Shown piece after piece: positions 12,346 to 23,249 of a stretch of DNA of 64,000 bases. The notes under the pieces are model-generated. The model made no database searches, had not been told where the DNA came from, and saw only the letters and a list, made by a program, of their open reading frames with translations. Both the position numbers and the translations under genes were made by a program. Numbering within the stretch: position 1 is the stretch's first letter; every line of letters begins with the position of its first letter. The stretch comes from Yamagishiella unicocca (taxonomy: Eukaryota > Chlorophyta > Chlorophyceae > Chlamydomonadales > Volvocaceae). The DNA is taken from NCBI GenBank assembly GCA_003116995.1, contig BDSL01000018.1, positions 992,001-1,056,000 on the forward strand. Direction: 5' to 3'.

Positions 12346-13724
12346 AATCAGGACGACTGCCCGCCTCTCATCCCAGTAACCAGAAGACCCGAGCTGAACA
12401 CGCCCACCCGGGGACGCGTAAAACAAGAAGCGCAAACTAAGCCCACCCGGGGACGAGACAAAAGCAAGGTAAACGCCCTGCCACCACGCACCACGGGGCG
12501 GACCGCGAACCCACATGTCGCTCGGCCCCTCACACACAAGGCGACCGGAAACTACCCGCAAGAAGGGGTGCCGAGGCCCCACAGCGGCCCAACTGTTCCG
12601 GGGAAGCCCCCACGCTGCATACCCCAATAGGAGGGCCCAAAACTCCGCCAGCCCACGGCGGATGAAGATCCTGGAGATCAAACCCAGGGACAACAAGAGG
12701 GCCACCAGCCGCCGGCCTCTTCAGGGCCGCAGCCATAAACCCAACAGCCAGTGTTCTTAACAACGCCTCCCAAATAATAAAGTCAAATGAGAACCCGTCT
12801 TCAGTGTTGGTGCCGCTGACACCAAGCGGGGCCAAGTGCCCGTGATGGTCATGGGCAAACATGTCGCGCGCAGCTCCGTCAACCACCAACCGAGACAACG
12901 GACTCTGACCGCTCTCGCTGGCCGCACATTGCTTATATGCCACTTGCCTAGTGGCGGGCTCAAATTGCAACGGAACTCGTCTCAGTCAATACTACCACTG
13001 TGGGCGCCATCCAGGGGCGATGCTACCAAATAGTAAGTGCCAAGTTCGGTGCACGGCGTCCCGCACGAGCTGAAACAAGGACCCCCTCAGGGTTGCAGAA
13101 TCCCCAACTTCAATGTTTCAAGGCAAAGCCTGGCCTCATTTAGAAATACTAATGGGCATGGACAAGTAACAAAAGGCTATGACACTCACCAAGAGTCAGT
13201 TACTGAGTGCGTATTTGCTGCATGCGTGCCTGTCAAAAGGCCCGCCCGAAGTTCAACATCATACATGCTCCTTGGTTTTCATTTTCCATCCGAGACCCCC
13301 AGAAGTACAACGTGCTACCAATTAGACACCGATGGTCACGTTGTCCGTCTGACCATACCCACCCAGCGCGCAACATGTATGGATAGGCAAAACGGCAAGC
13401 GTAGCACACAGACATAAATCCGCGTTGGGAAGGCTGCCATTCGTATCTGGCCGTGGCCTGTAGTCAACTCGCTTTGGCGGAAAACGACAATACTAGTTAC
13501 CTGCTACTTGGCATTGTAGCAGGTAGGGATTGAGAATGTTGGCCCCCTGGCGCAACCGAATGGTAGTTCCTATACCCCGCGTGCTTCCAGCGGTCAGTGA
13601 ACCACACTGGACACCTGCCCAGCCAGTGTATCGTAGTGCTGGCCCGTACGAATGGGGCGCGCGGTTGTGCGAATCGTCTTTTAAGCCACACAAGAATGGA
13701 CGTAAATAGCCCAACCGTGACGGC

Positions 13725-15709
13725 TCAGTGCTTTATCATGTGCTTGAGCCTGGAGAAAAGGCCTGGAGAACTGCTGGGCGCTGTCTGCCGTCCTGCTCCC
13801 GAGGGACTGCGTTCCTGTTCCAGTGAAGCCCTGTGACCCGATGGAGGCGAATCCACGCAGACGCCCGGAAGAGCGCTGGGCCGTTTGCCTGCGGCAATGT
13901 GGCCGTAATTGCTTCTGGAGTTAGCCGTTCGGCGGCGCGTGGCGGGGAGTAAGCAGGGCTCCATCGGAAAACAGTATGACCAGGAAACCCTACTTATGCC
14001 CGTCAGGCCTAGGTTTCTAGGGTATCCGCCAAGTCATAAGATTTCTTCGGGGTCCATAATTAATTATCAGCGGCGCGAGACGCACCTGTTGTAAAGCTTT
14101 TCGAGCCTGTGGCCGGCAGACCGGATACCGCTGACCCCACGCTGCCAGTCAAACTACAGGCGCGCTCTTTGCGTGCGTCCGAGCGCGCCGTCAGGATAAG
14201 AGACGACTCGGCTGACTTGTTGTAAACAGGCCTTGAGCTCTGCGCCGGCAAGCCATAAAAACATCTGAAGTAGTGAGTGCGTGTGAACGCGCCAATCAGG
14301 GCATTGGTGGCCAAAAGCCAGCGTCCGTCAATACCAACCACACCTTCGCAGTGATGCTGCCATCTGCGTTCTTGATGTCTGCATCCCATCCTCGGCCGCG
14401 AATTTGTGCCAGCATATCGTCTGCGAGCGAGATGGGCGTCACATGGGCGGAGGCAATGTAAGGGAGGGCATCCCATCCATGCAATTGCATGGGCGTCAGG
14501 GCTGGGAGGGCACTCCACCCATGCAATCAAATTTGGAAGCAGCAAATGGCCATTGTTCTACCTCGCGAGCTTGATGAAGAAGGCACCCCTAGCTAGAGAC
14601 ACCTGCCCAAACGACTGCGCAGGTCGCATCACGCGTGACCAGGGCAAGGCCACAACGCGAATCAAAAGGAAAACACGCCCATCCAGGAGTGAGGGGCTCG
14701 CCGCAGTCAAACACGACTGACGTCGCGAGCCACGCGTCCAAACAATATGGCTCTGCACAGTCCGCAACCACTACCCTATGCAAAGCACATTCTCACGGCC
14801 AAGTTGTTACCTGCGGCGCTGAACTGCTCCGGCCGCGAGAGGAACGACTTGCCCCGCATAGACATTTCCCTTGACATGAACACTGCGAGATGAGCGAGCA
14901 AAGCCGCACATTTGCGGTAATGGGACTGAGCAGGTGCCAAAAGGCGTGGCGGCCAGCACACGGCATATCCTATCATGCTAATGGAATCCAGTGGAATCCA
15001 TGCTGAAACATTTACAACAGCAAAACGTAGCGTCGATCATGGCTGTCATCCGAAACACTACTGAGCGAGGCGGAGGAGTGAATTGCCTGAGCTGCGTTCA
15101 GTGGTAGGCCTTGTGTGATCTCCACTTGTTGCTACCAAACGCTTGTGCAGGAACACCACCCCCTTTCTCCCACAATGGTGCTTCGTTCCCTCGCCGGCCG
15201 GCCTCAACCCAGTTCAAGCCCACCACGCGCACCGCTTCTCGAGTCAAACACGTACCATCATCACTGTCTGCCCCCGGCGAGGTATAGACAAGCCCTTTCG
15301 CAGACTCCAACATCGGATGGGCAGTTAAGCGCGGGCCGGTTGACGACCGCATGCGGCGCAGCATTGATGCAGGGTCCATGTCCTGGAGGGCCTTTTTTGC
15401 GCTGAAGCTCCCCGCGCCCGCTCCGTTCCGTAACGCTGCGGGGCTCTCCAGCGTGTCCAACGGCGAAGGCACGGCATGATCTGCCATCGCAGGTTGCACC
15501 GGGCCCTCAGCCTTCGCATCGTCATCCGCTAAGTCCTCATCACTGAATTCATCCACCTCGTCAAACCTGAAAGGGTTCGCACTCGTCGTTTCGAGCACGC
15601 TGGTTCGCAGCATGCTGTTGCACACGATGCTCATGTTCTGCATCGTTGACAGGGGGGTGAGGGAATGCGCCCATGTGTATAGGATGGGAAGTGGGAAATA
15701 CTGCAGCAT
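13725..15709 (-). CDS. Unrecognised four-exon gene (acidic, low-complexity protein); 5' end uncertain
   Basis: Exons on the minus strand: up to 15709-15256, 14420-14344, 14239-14086 and 13888-13725. All three junctions keep the frame (G|GTACGT to CAG|AC, AAG|GTGTGG to CAG|AGC, G|GTGCGT to CAG|GC), which is unlikely by chance. The product contains an acidic segment (FDEVDEFSDEDLADDD), a DDDDMLAQIRGRGWDADI segment at the exon 1/2 join, a Ser/Thr/Arg-rich middle and a basic amphipathic C-terminus (SPGLFSRLKHMIKH). A possible acceptor (GATGCAG before AACATGAGC, near 15644) means exon 1 may be internal and the true start further upstream. I recognise no family; it looks like a mostly disordered adaptor-type protein. 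Confidence 0.5.
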
Positions 15710-17099
15710 TCAGTTGTTGTACTTTAGGGACGGCGTAAAGCAGAAGGGCACGTGCCAGTCAAGACCTTCGGCAACGGGTCGCGTACTGTGTTCACTGTGT
15801 GCACTGTGTAAGGACGTGTTTGCAAGAGAGTAGTCGACGCCAGCACGCCGTCCTGACTCCTGAGGCGTCAGGTTGCGAGTGTTCCTACCACCGGGTTTGC
15901 CACGAGGCCGCTGCGCAAATGTCATCCTGCTCGGCTAGAGAGGCGCAGGTTGAAAGCAGCTTACCCGGTGATGATGGTCTACGACAGACCCAAGAATGTC
16001 GTTGTGGTCGGCCGCTCGTTTGTAGATATTGGCCTTCTCCTTTACCCGTTCCTACACCGCCCAGGAAGAAGCAACCCTTTAGTAATGGTCTGCACCATGA
16101 CGTGTATTAAGTTGCGCCGTGCAGCAATTTACGTCCTTCAGCAAGCGCGGCGGAGGGAAAGTCTCCAACATGCAGCAGCACGTAGAGCTGCCGTAAACAA
16201 CATGACTACAATGCTCACGACACTGAGACATCCGCAAGATGCTTCCGCTCAGGTTGCACCGACAGAAACGTCATACAATGCGCGCCGCATGCCAAGATAG
16301 GGTCATCAATCCGGTCCACCCTCAAAGCCGCTGCTATGAGAGCCCAAGAGTTCAACTCTGTACAGCTCACCGCATGAAAATGTACTGCAGCGATAGTCCT
16401 ATTGGTAGGACCACTGGGCTTAGCTGCCCGCGAGTCTTGCGCCATTATGACGCCCGATTACTCCAGAACCCGAGGAGAAGCCTTGCTAGTAACTATACAG
16501 ATGCGGAGCTTAAACGCAAACTGGACTATTTTACCATTGTGTACATGTCCAAGACGAGCCGTAACGCCTAAGTATGGATACAGCTCAGTGATGGATCGGA
16601 TCATTACTACTTAGTAGTATTATGGGGAAGAATAGAGGGAGGCGCAAGACCCTAAGGGCCTTGTTCGTATTGCTATTCTTTCATGGTCGAAACAAAACAA
16701 TGCGTTTCGATACCCATACTTCAAGTAAGGGATACATGCAGAAAAGCAAGGAAGTTATGGGAAAATGGTCCCGTCCTATTTAAAAACAATTGCATGACAG
16801 ATGGCGACGCAATGCACCAGTCACGATTTCCGGAACCCTTTCCCAAGGTGAAGTCACTTTGGGGTAGGGCAGTGTTTACTTCTATACAATTTTGCTTAGA
16901 CCATACAAGGACACCTGTAAACGGCAGTGGATAGACTTTTCGCTCAGATAACCAGGTTCTCTCTTTATTACATCACAGCATGACATCCAAAGGCCAATAT
17001 CCTTCGGCGTTGCCGGCGCCGTGCTCACACAGTGAAAATGGTCAGCGCCTTGCCACTGTTTCGTTGCTCCTGTGGCACGTTGCAACGTCCCCGTCAACC
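15710..17099. other. Intergenic
   Basis: This region lies upstream of both the minus-strand gene at 13725-15709 and the plus-strand gene at 17100. It may contain an undetected 5' exon of the former. No conserved motif or repeat was seen. Confidence 0.4.
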
Positions 17100-17993
17100 A
17101 TGCCGAAATTCACTGTTGCAGATCGAAGCGCATCTGAGGAGGGATGTTTGCTGAGGGATGTGCGCAACGTATTGGATTGCCCGTCCCGTGGTTTGAGCGG
17201 AAGCTTAGCGATCCAGCCCGCTATCGAATCGTTTGGCTGCACCGGCGCAAGTATGTCTTCGGCAAACAGCGTTCTGTCTCCCGGTACTGCGAAAAGCAGC
17301 TCGCGCGTATCCAACTTCATTGGCTTGAATGCATCACTACCGGACTTCGCAGCTGATAGTGCCGTTTCCTGTCGTCAACAGCCGCTTCAGGAACGTCAGA
17401 ACAGGCACCCGACAGAAAGTCCTGTTGCGGCTCCACCCTATGCTAAATCGCCTTGCTCCACGGCCCTGGTTGCGAAGATGGTCGGACTGAGCCTGGGGCG
17501 CGATATGCCCCGCACACCGCTGACACCCGGCCCCACCAGCATCCGGACGCCCGCTACTGCACCTGGCAGCGCAGTTTACACCACGCCCACCTCGCGTATG
17601 ATGGCTGGTATTGCCATGTCACCACCGCGTACCCCTGAGGAGCGTGTCCTGCGCTTACTTGCCGACGATGGCAACCCTGACGGCGACGTTGTGCACGAAG
17701 ACAGCAACGCCCTTCAGCGGACGCCTACCCTCATCGAAAGTTACGATGGAGATGCCGATCGCAGTGAGGATGGCAGCAGCGTCAGCAGCGGTGATGAGCT
17801 GGAACAGTGGGAGCTGGAGCAATTGGGTTTAACACCGCTCAGCCTGCCGGGGAGCTTGTGTCGCACTCCGGTGGACGACGTAATCGATATGATGCTGGTT
17901 GGCATCAAGGAGGGTAACGCCCATGTTAGTAACGGGATGCAAGCTGTATCGCCGGTGCGGTACAGTTGCACGGCTACAGCAGATGAGGAGTAG
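17100..17993 (+). CDS. Proline-directed-phosphosite-rich protein of unknown function
   Basis: A single uninterrupted frame encodes 297 aa. The ATG at 17100 has a good context (CAACC before ATG); an in-frame ATG at 16980 would add 40 residues. The protein is predicted disordered and has an unusual density of Ser/Thr-Pro sites: ESPV, KSPC, RTPLTPGP, RTPATAPG, TTPTSR, SPPRTPEE, RTPTL, LTPLSLP, RTPVDD and VSPVR. An RNVL (RxxL) sequence near the N-terminus could be a destruction box, and an acidic Ser-rich patch (DRSEDGSSVSSGDELEQWELEQLGL) precedes the tail. This is the composition of a cyclin-dependent-kinase substrate, for example a cell-cycle or centromere/cilium regulator, but no domain is recognised, so the role is inference. 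Confidence 0.6.
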   Translation: MPKFTVADRSASEEGCLLRDVRNVLDCPSRGLSGSLAIQPAIESFGCTGASMSSANSVLSPGTAKSSSRVSNFIGLNASLPDFAADSAVSCRQQPLQERQNRHPTESPVAAPPYAKSPCSTALVAKMVGLSLGRDMPRTPLTPGPTSIRTPATAPGSAVYTTPTSRMMAGIAMSPPRTPEERVLRLLADDGNPDGDVVHEDSNALQRTPTLIESYDGDADRSEDGSSVSSGDELEQWELEQLGLTPLSLPGSLCRTPVDDVIDMMLVGIKEGNAHVSNGMQAVSPVRYSCTATADEE

Positions 17994-20541
17994 GGAATGG
18001 ATGGGAACTGCCTTGGAGCCCAGACCGTACGCATCAGGCACTCATTCCGTGTGAGTAGGGATCTGGTAGTGTTGGGCGAGGAATGGTAGTGTAAGGCGTG
18101 GAATGGTAGTGCTGGAAGAGTACGCTGAGAGCTCGATGGCCTCGATTGATGTGGGTTTGTGTCATCGGTATGTTTTGAGTTGGTAAAAATGCATGTCAAA
18201 TTGGACTTTACGGAATTAAATTTCGTCTTGCCAAATAACGTGATAGTTAGGAGCGTCTCGTGCGAAACCTCCCAAGAAGGTGCCCGTGTAGCATTCTGTT
18301 TAGTAATTGAGGGCCACAGCAAGGCTGCCTATGAAAGATGTGTCTATGAATCATATTATGGCACCGTGAATTCGGCAGGCAACGGTCAGACTAGAGCCCG
18401 TTCTTCGATTAGCCTTTATGCATCGTGGGCAGTCGAAGTAGTTTGGGTTTTCGAAGGGCGCTCTGGGTGCAGCGTCCATGTTACTATATCCCCAAAACTA
18501 GGGCCCCAAGCGCAAGCCCACTGTAATAGTTTCGACTATAAGGGTTCTGAACATCACATTTCACGAAGTTGCCGGCGATCATCTTTGCAGCTGCAAGAAA
18601 GGCTCTATCGCCGAACCGATGGAAAGTATTATGGAGTGGTTGTCGGTTATCCATCTCCATGATCTCTGTGGCAGTGGTCACTGGTAATCAAAGAAGTGTC
18701 TACCCTCATCCACGTGGCGAAACCGTACCTTAGGACCTACCGGGCCTTTAAACTATTATCAAATGCACAATTGGTTCACCGGCTGCGGGCCTGCTAGGTG
18801 TATAAGTGGTCGGTTCCTGATAGGGGAGGCTACAGTGCAAATTTCCCCTGGGGTGGCGGCTGCCGCCTTTTTTGCCTCCGGACTGTTGGGTGGTGTTTTG
18901 GTGGTTTGTCATGGGCGCAGTCTGTGCAGTGCACCTGGGTTTCTGTTCCGTTCGTCTTCTTCAGTGTCCTGCGCGATGTGCCCAGTGGTTCTGCCTTATG
19001 GTCTGGAGCCCACTTCAGCATTACAGGTGCAGGGGACACTGTTGGTTGAAGATGGACACTAGCATTGCCTGTGAACACATCATTCCCACTCACAGCGGAC
19101 GGAACTGCGTGTCCCTGATTTGTTTGCCTGCTGCCCAGGTCCCTATGTGCCCCCGTTAATGCTTGTTCACGCAGTCATGTTGTGCAGGGTTTCAAGGGGT
19201 TTCCTTCATTTCACACCGGGCATGGCGTCTTAGGCCTGCCTTCGACTGTATTTTCCAGGCGATCTATTGCACAATTGCCTCTGCCGCTCTGCGGCTGGTG
19301 ACATTTCGTTCGTAAGTCATGTCGGCAACTTACGGTTTCAGTTCAGGGACACTGTGAATCACACTGTAATCCTAGCTAAGTTGAAGTTCCGAACTGTTCG
19401 TACAGGGTCGTAACCTCTATAGGCACGTACTTGGCAATGTCATCAAACATTCAAACCATGTGTGTCGGGATGCGTATGGGGGATTAGTCCAGGCGCGTAG
19501 GTGCTGTTCCACGTCTTTTACCGGGCAGGGCCTGGCGAACGCTCATGATGAAGGCTGATTACCTGAGGTTACCTGTGAGGCAGGGTGAGACACTAACTAC
19601 CTATGCAGCCAAGCGAAAAAATCCAATGTGTTGCTGCCGACTATGTTGCATCCGTGATGCATTAGGGCGTCCGCACACATCCCCTCTCCAGCCCTTTCCA
19701 TCCTGCCCCATTCAACCCGCAGGGGAACTAGATGATGCAATACTTAGGAGACGGTGGGTATTAGCACGCTTCGTCTGACGTATCCAGCTGAACGTACACA
19801 TACCCGTCTGATTTCCCACCCTGTCATCCACGCGAACGAGATTAGCAGCGGCAAATAGCACGCTTGCGCTACGATCCTGCGGTCATCCCAGATGGACGCC
19901 CCGACATCCAGCATACATAATTTCGCCACTGCCATGAGTACAGGCTTGCCCGCTGAATTTGGGAACGCCAGACGGGGAAGCCATTTACATTGGAATTATG
20001 CAACCAAGATACATTGCTGCCTTCAACGATAATGGCTGTAACTTTCTTATGAAGGCAAGATAGGCATTCATGAACGCACTGAATATTGTAAAGGCAGTAT
20101 AAACGTGGTTACCGTACGACGGGGTCGGGCGCGCTTCATCAACCGAGCGCTGGTGTTTGGCAAGACCTGTAATCTTGAAGGATTATTCACAGTTGTGGCT
20201 CGTGACTTAGGTTTACACAAGATCACGACTGTGGCCGCGTCTTACCTCCTTTGCGGCTGCTGAACAAAAATGATGATGCAGCAGTGCCTTCGCGGCGCTC
20301 GCCACCCAACATCTAGGGCTATGGGGCGCTCTAGGCGCGCTGTATCTGTTTATTCCGTCGCAGCAGTGCATACCAAGTCCGTTTCTGGCACGATGCGCGA
20401 CTTGAAGTCGAAGGGAAAGTAGGCGCAGTACAGTATCTGGACCAGTTCTGGATCCTTCTTGCAAAGCAACTTTGCCCTGGCTCAGAGCTCTCGACCCAAA
20501 TGGTTTCAACAGCGCGTCGGCGGCGTTGCGATTGCCTGCAG
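17994..20541. other. Intergenic and possible 5' region of tryptophan synthase alpha
   Basis: The missing N-terminal exon(s) of the tryptophan synthase alpha gene should lie in the right part of this interval, but I could not find a segment encoding the usual helix before the first beta strand. A dispersed repeat copy is at about 18770-19050. Otherwise nothing is seen. Confidence 0.4.
18770..19050 (+). repeat. Dispersed repeat copy B
   Basis: This shares GCTGCGGGCCTGCTAGGTGT, GGTCGGTTCCTGAT and CCCCTGGGG with copy A (12100-12345, opposite strand). It also shares CTTCAGTGTC...GATGTGCCC...TGGTCTGGAGCCCAC with copy C (31660-31850). It therefore bridges the two and defines the family order. Confidence 0.6.
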
Positions 20542-23249
20542 GGTCGCGTTCATTCCCTTCATTTGTGCCGGAGACCCTGACCTGGACACAACCTCAGCAG
20601 CTCTCCTCAAGCTGGATGAGATAGGCGCGGATGTCATCGAGCTGGGCGTGCCGTACTCGGTAGGCACTAGGGTGCCGTGCGCGCCACCTGGCATGGATCC
20701 GAATGTACCACCTATTCGCTCCTCGCGGCCGTGTTCGTCAATTCCGTCCGAGATGTCAGCGGGTCGCCAATCTCTGGACTGTAGATCCTTGTGTGTCATT
20801 TGCGGGCCGTTCGGGCATGTTGGCGTGCTAGGCCATAACAGGACCATGACTACCAGCGAGGTCGTTGCTGACAGCGTGGTGTTGACCCAATAACCTTGTG
20901 GCGGCTGCGGCGCAGGACCCTCTAGCAGACGGTCCCGTCATCCAGGGCGCTGCCACTCGTGCTCTGGAAAAGCACACGACCCTTGACCGCGTTATCGAAA
21001 TGGTACGACGCACTACGCCAAGCATGAAGGCGCCTCTGGTCATGTTCACGTACTACAACCCGATTATGCGCAAGGGTCTCGACAACTTCTGCCGCCTCAT
21101 CAAGGAGGCCGGTGCTTCCGGTAGGTCGGAGCTCTAGAAGTCGGCGCGTGTCAGCGCGGAACCCTTCGTGGTGGCGGCAGGAAGAACAGCATTCCTGGGG
21201 TCGCACCTCCCAGGGCGCGAGGATTTTGTCGTTCCTCGACTTCCGGTACTCGACGACTTGGAAGGGCTGCTTCGCGATCGAATCTTCGAAATCCATGTGG
21301 TTTCCAGATAGTGCCGCCGGCAGCCGTGACCAGAATGTCGCTGGAGGTAGAAGGGCGGTTTCAATGTTTGCCACGTTGGGTAGAGCATGATGGGTGTTGC
21401 TTGGCGAGGATGTAGGCCCTGGGGTGGTGTAAATCGACCATGGGGCGGGTAAGGAAGTCGGAGTAACGGGCGCAATCGGGTCTTTGCCGAGCGGCACTCC
21501 GGGTGGCCTGGAGCGACAAGATATGCAAGGCTATCCAGGCCGCCCAGTGCCATACTTGGCCCACGGGTCATGAAACCTATTACGTAAACATTTGCAGCTG
21601 CATGGTTGTTGGAAGTAGGGGGCACTGGCGTTCAAGGACCGCAGAAGATGGGAACTTGCACTGATCCGATGCCCCACACACGTGCAACTCGCTTGGGAAG
21701 AAGCGTATAGTCGTTGTCCGGGGGTTCAGACGTGCACTGCTGCTTGCCCCCACGTGTTGCTATTGCGGCACCTTGACCTCAATCCAGATGTACCAGCATG
21801 CGGCGCGAATACCCTTGACTAATGGGTGCGAATACCCTTGACTAATGGGTGCGAATACCCTTGACTAATGGGTGCGAATACCCTTGACTAATGGGTGCGA
21901 ATACCCTTGACTAATGGGTGCGAATACCCTTGACTAATGGGTGCGAATACCCTTGACTAATGGGTGCGAAAACCGAGACTGGCATCCGTCCAGCGATTGG
22001 TCACATCGTATGCCCACTCCATATCCCCGGCTTCCCTCAGGCCTGCTGGTGCCGGACCTGCCGCTGGAGGAGACGGTGGAGGTGCGTGCGTCGTGTGAGG
22101 CTGCAGGCATCGAGCTGGTCTTGCTCGCCACCCCGACGACACCCCAGGCGCGCATGAAGAGCATTGCGCATGCGAGCCAGGGCTTCGTGTACCTGGTTTC
22201 GGTGACCGGGGTGACCGGCATCAAGGACACAATGGAGGCTCGAGTGGAGGGGCTGGTGCGCAGCCTGAAAGAGGTCACGGACAAGCCGGTGGGTACCGAG
22301 GCTGGCTAGCTAGGCGTCAGCGAGGGCTAGGCTGGACCCATGGCTTCCTGCGGATCTGTGAGCGGGCGGGCATGGCGGTCCAAAAGAGGCCGTGCTGCGG
22401 GCTGGGGTGCGGGAGCCGCTTGAACGATAGCGCTTGATATGCCTCGGATTTGGTTTAACGAGAGCGCTTGGTCCGTGAGACAAGGCTTTTGTGACTTTGT
22501 GATAGTGAGTATGCGCGTATGCGTGCGCGCCATGGGGACCTATCGGGTCCTGGTTTATGGGTAAAGGAGGCTTGTGTCCCACTCTGTCCTGTCCCTTCCT
22601 TCCCTCACCACGCCTCAGATTTGCGTGGGTTTCGGCGTATCCCGTCCCGAGCACGCGCAACAGATTGTGTCGTGGGGGGCGGAGGGCGTCATCTGCGGCA
22701 GCGCACTCGTCAAGGCGCTGGGCGAATCTAAGACGCCGGTAAGCGCCCGTACGACCGCTGCAGCCAATTCGATGTGGCCAGTGTTGCGTGTTGGTGAACG
22801 CGCCGCCAAGCAAGCCACCCTTCCCATCGGGGTATGAGGAACGCTGCGCTGCAAGGACAACGCCAAACTAGGCCCCCGCCGTGAACTGCAGTGGCTTATG
22901 GGCCGCACATGGACAGCACAAAGCTATCGAATAAGCCATTGGGGGTGAATCTTATGCTGATAACAGCTTTCTGTGGATGCGGGTCATGCGAATGCGGTTA
23001 GTTATCAAGGACCGCGCAACCATGTATTTATGTTCCTAATGGTTTCTTTCCGCCGAACCCTCGCTTGCCAGACTCCGGCCCGGGAGCTGATAGGAAGAGC
23101 AACATCGCACTGCTCCAATACACGCGCAGCACACCTCTTTAAATGAAAGTACTGAGTCCTTGCTCGGCCCATGTATACTTTCGCTCCAGGCGGAGGGGCT
23201 TAAAGCCATGGAGGACCTGGCGCGCAGCCTGCGGGCCGCCATACCCTGA
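20542..23249 (+). CDS. TSA1: Tryptophan synthase alpha chain (plastid); first exon(s) not located
   Basis: Five exons are visible: 20542-20659, 20916-21120, 22041-22288, 22619-22738 and 23190-23249, all in phase. The enzyme cleaves indole-3-glycerol phosphate to indole and glyceraldehyde 3-phosphate and passes indole to the beta chain. Motifs in order: [13 protein letters not shown], the catalytic-Glu strand IELGVPYS (E. coli Glu49), [17 protein letters not shown] (catalytic Asp, E. coli Asp60), [27 protein letters not shown], the phosphate-binding VSVTGVTG and [10 protein letters not shown]...[12 protein letters not shown]. The last exon encodes only 19 residues ([16 protein letters not shown] end). 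About 15 family residues plus a transit peptide are missing at the N-terminus; the in-frame ATG at 20459 is probably intronic. Intron 2 (21121-22040) carries a perfect minisatellite. Confidence 0.92.
21805..21965. repeat. Perfect 23-bp minisatellite, 7 copies, in an intron of tryptophan synthase alpha
   Basis: The unit GCGAATACCCTTGACTAATGGGT is repeated seven times without a mismatch (161 bases), followed by a diverging start of an eighth unit (GCGAAAACC). Perfect identity implies recent expansion or ongoing homogenisation. It ends about 75 bases before the splice acceptor at 22040. Confidence 0.97.

Larger units (their letters stand above)
11097..13724. other. Gene-free, repeat-bearing interval
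   Basis: Between the 5-alpha-reductase gene and the next minus-strand gene I see no gene that can be supported. The interval carries an inverted-repeat element (11593-11797) and a related dispersed repeat (about 12100-12345). Long overlapping open frames on the minus strand at 12277-12970 have biased C/A composition on the plus strand and no recognised domain; they may be part of the same repeat. Confidence 0.5.

Noticed and set aside
12277..12970. Overlapping minus-strand open frames (142 and 146 codons)
   Set aside because: They run through a compositionally skewed stretch next to a dispersed repeat, in two different frames, with no recognisable domain.
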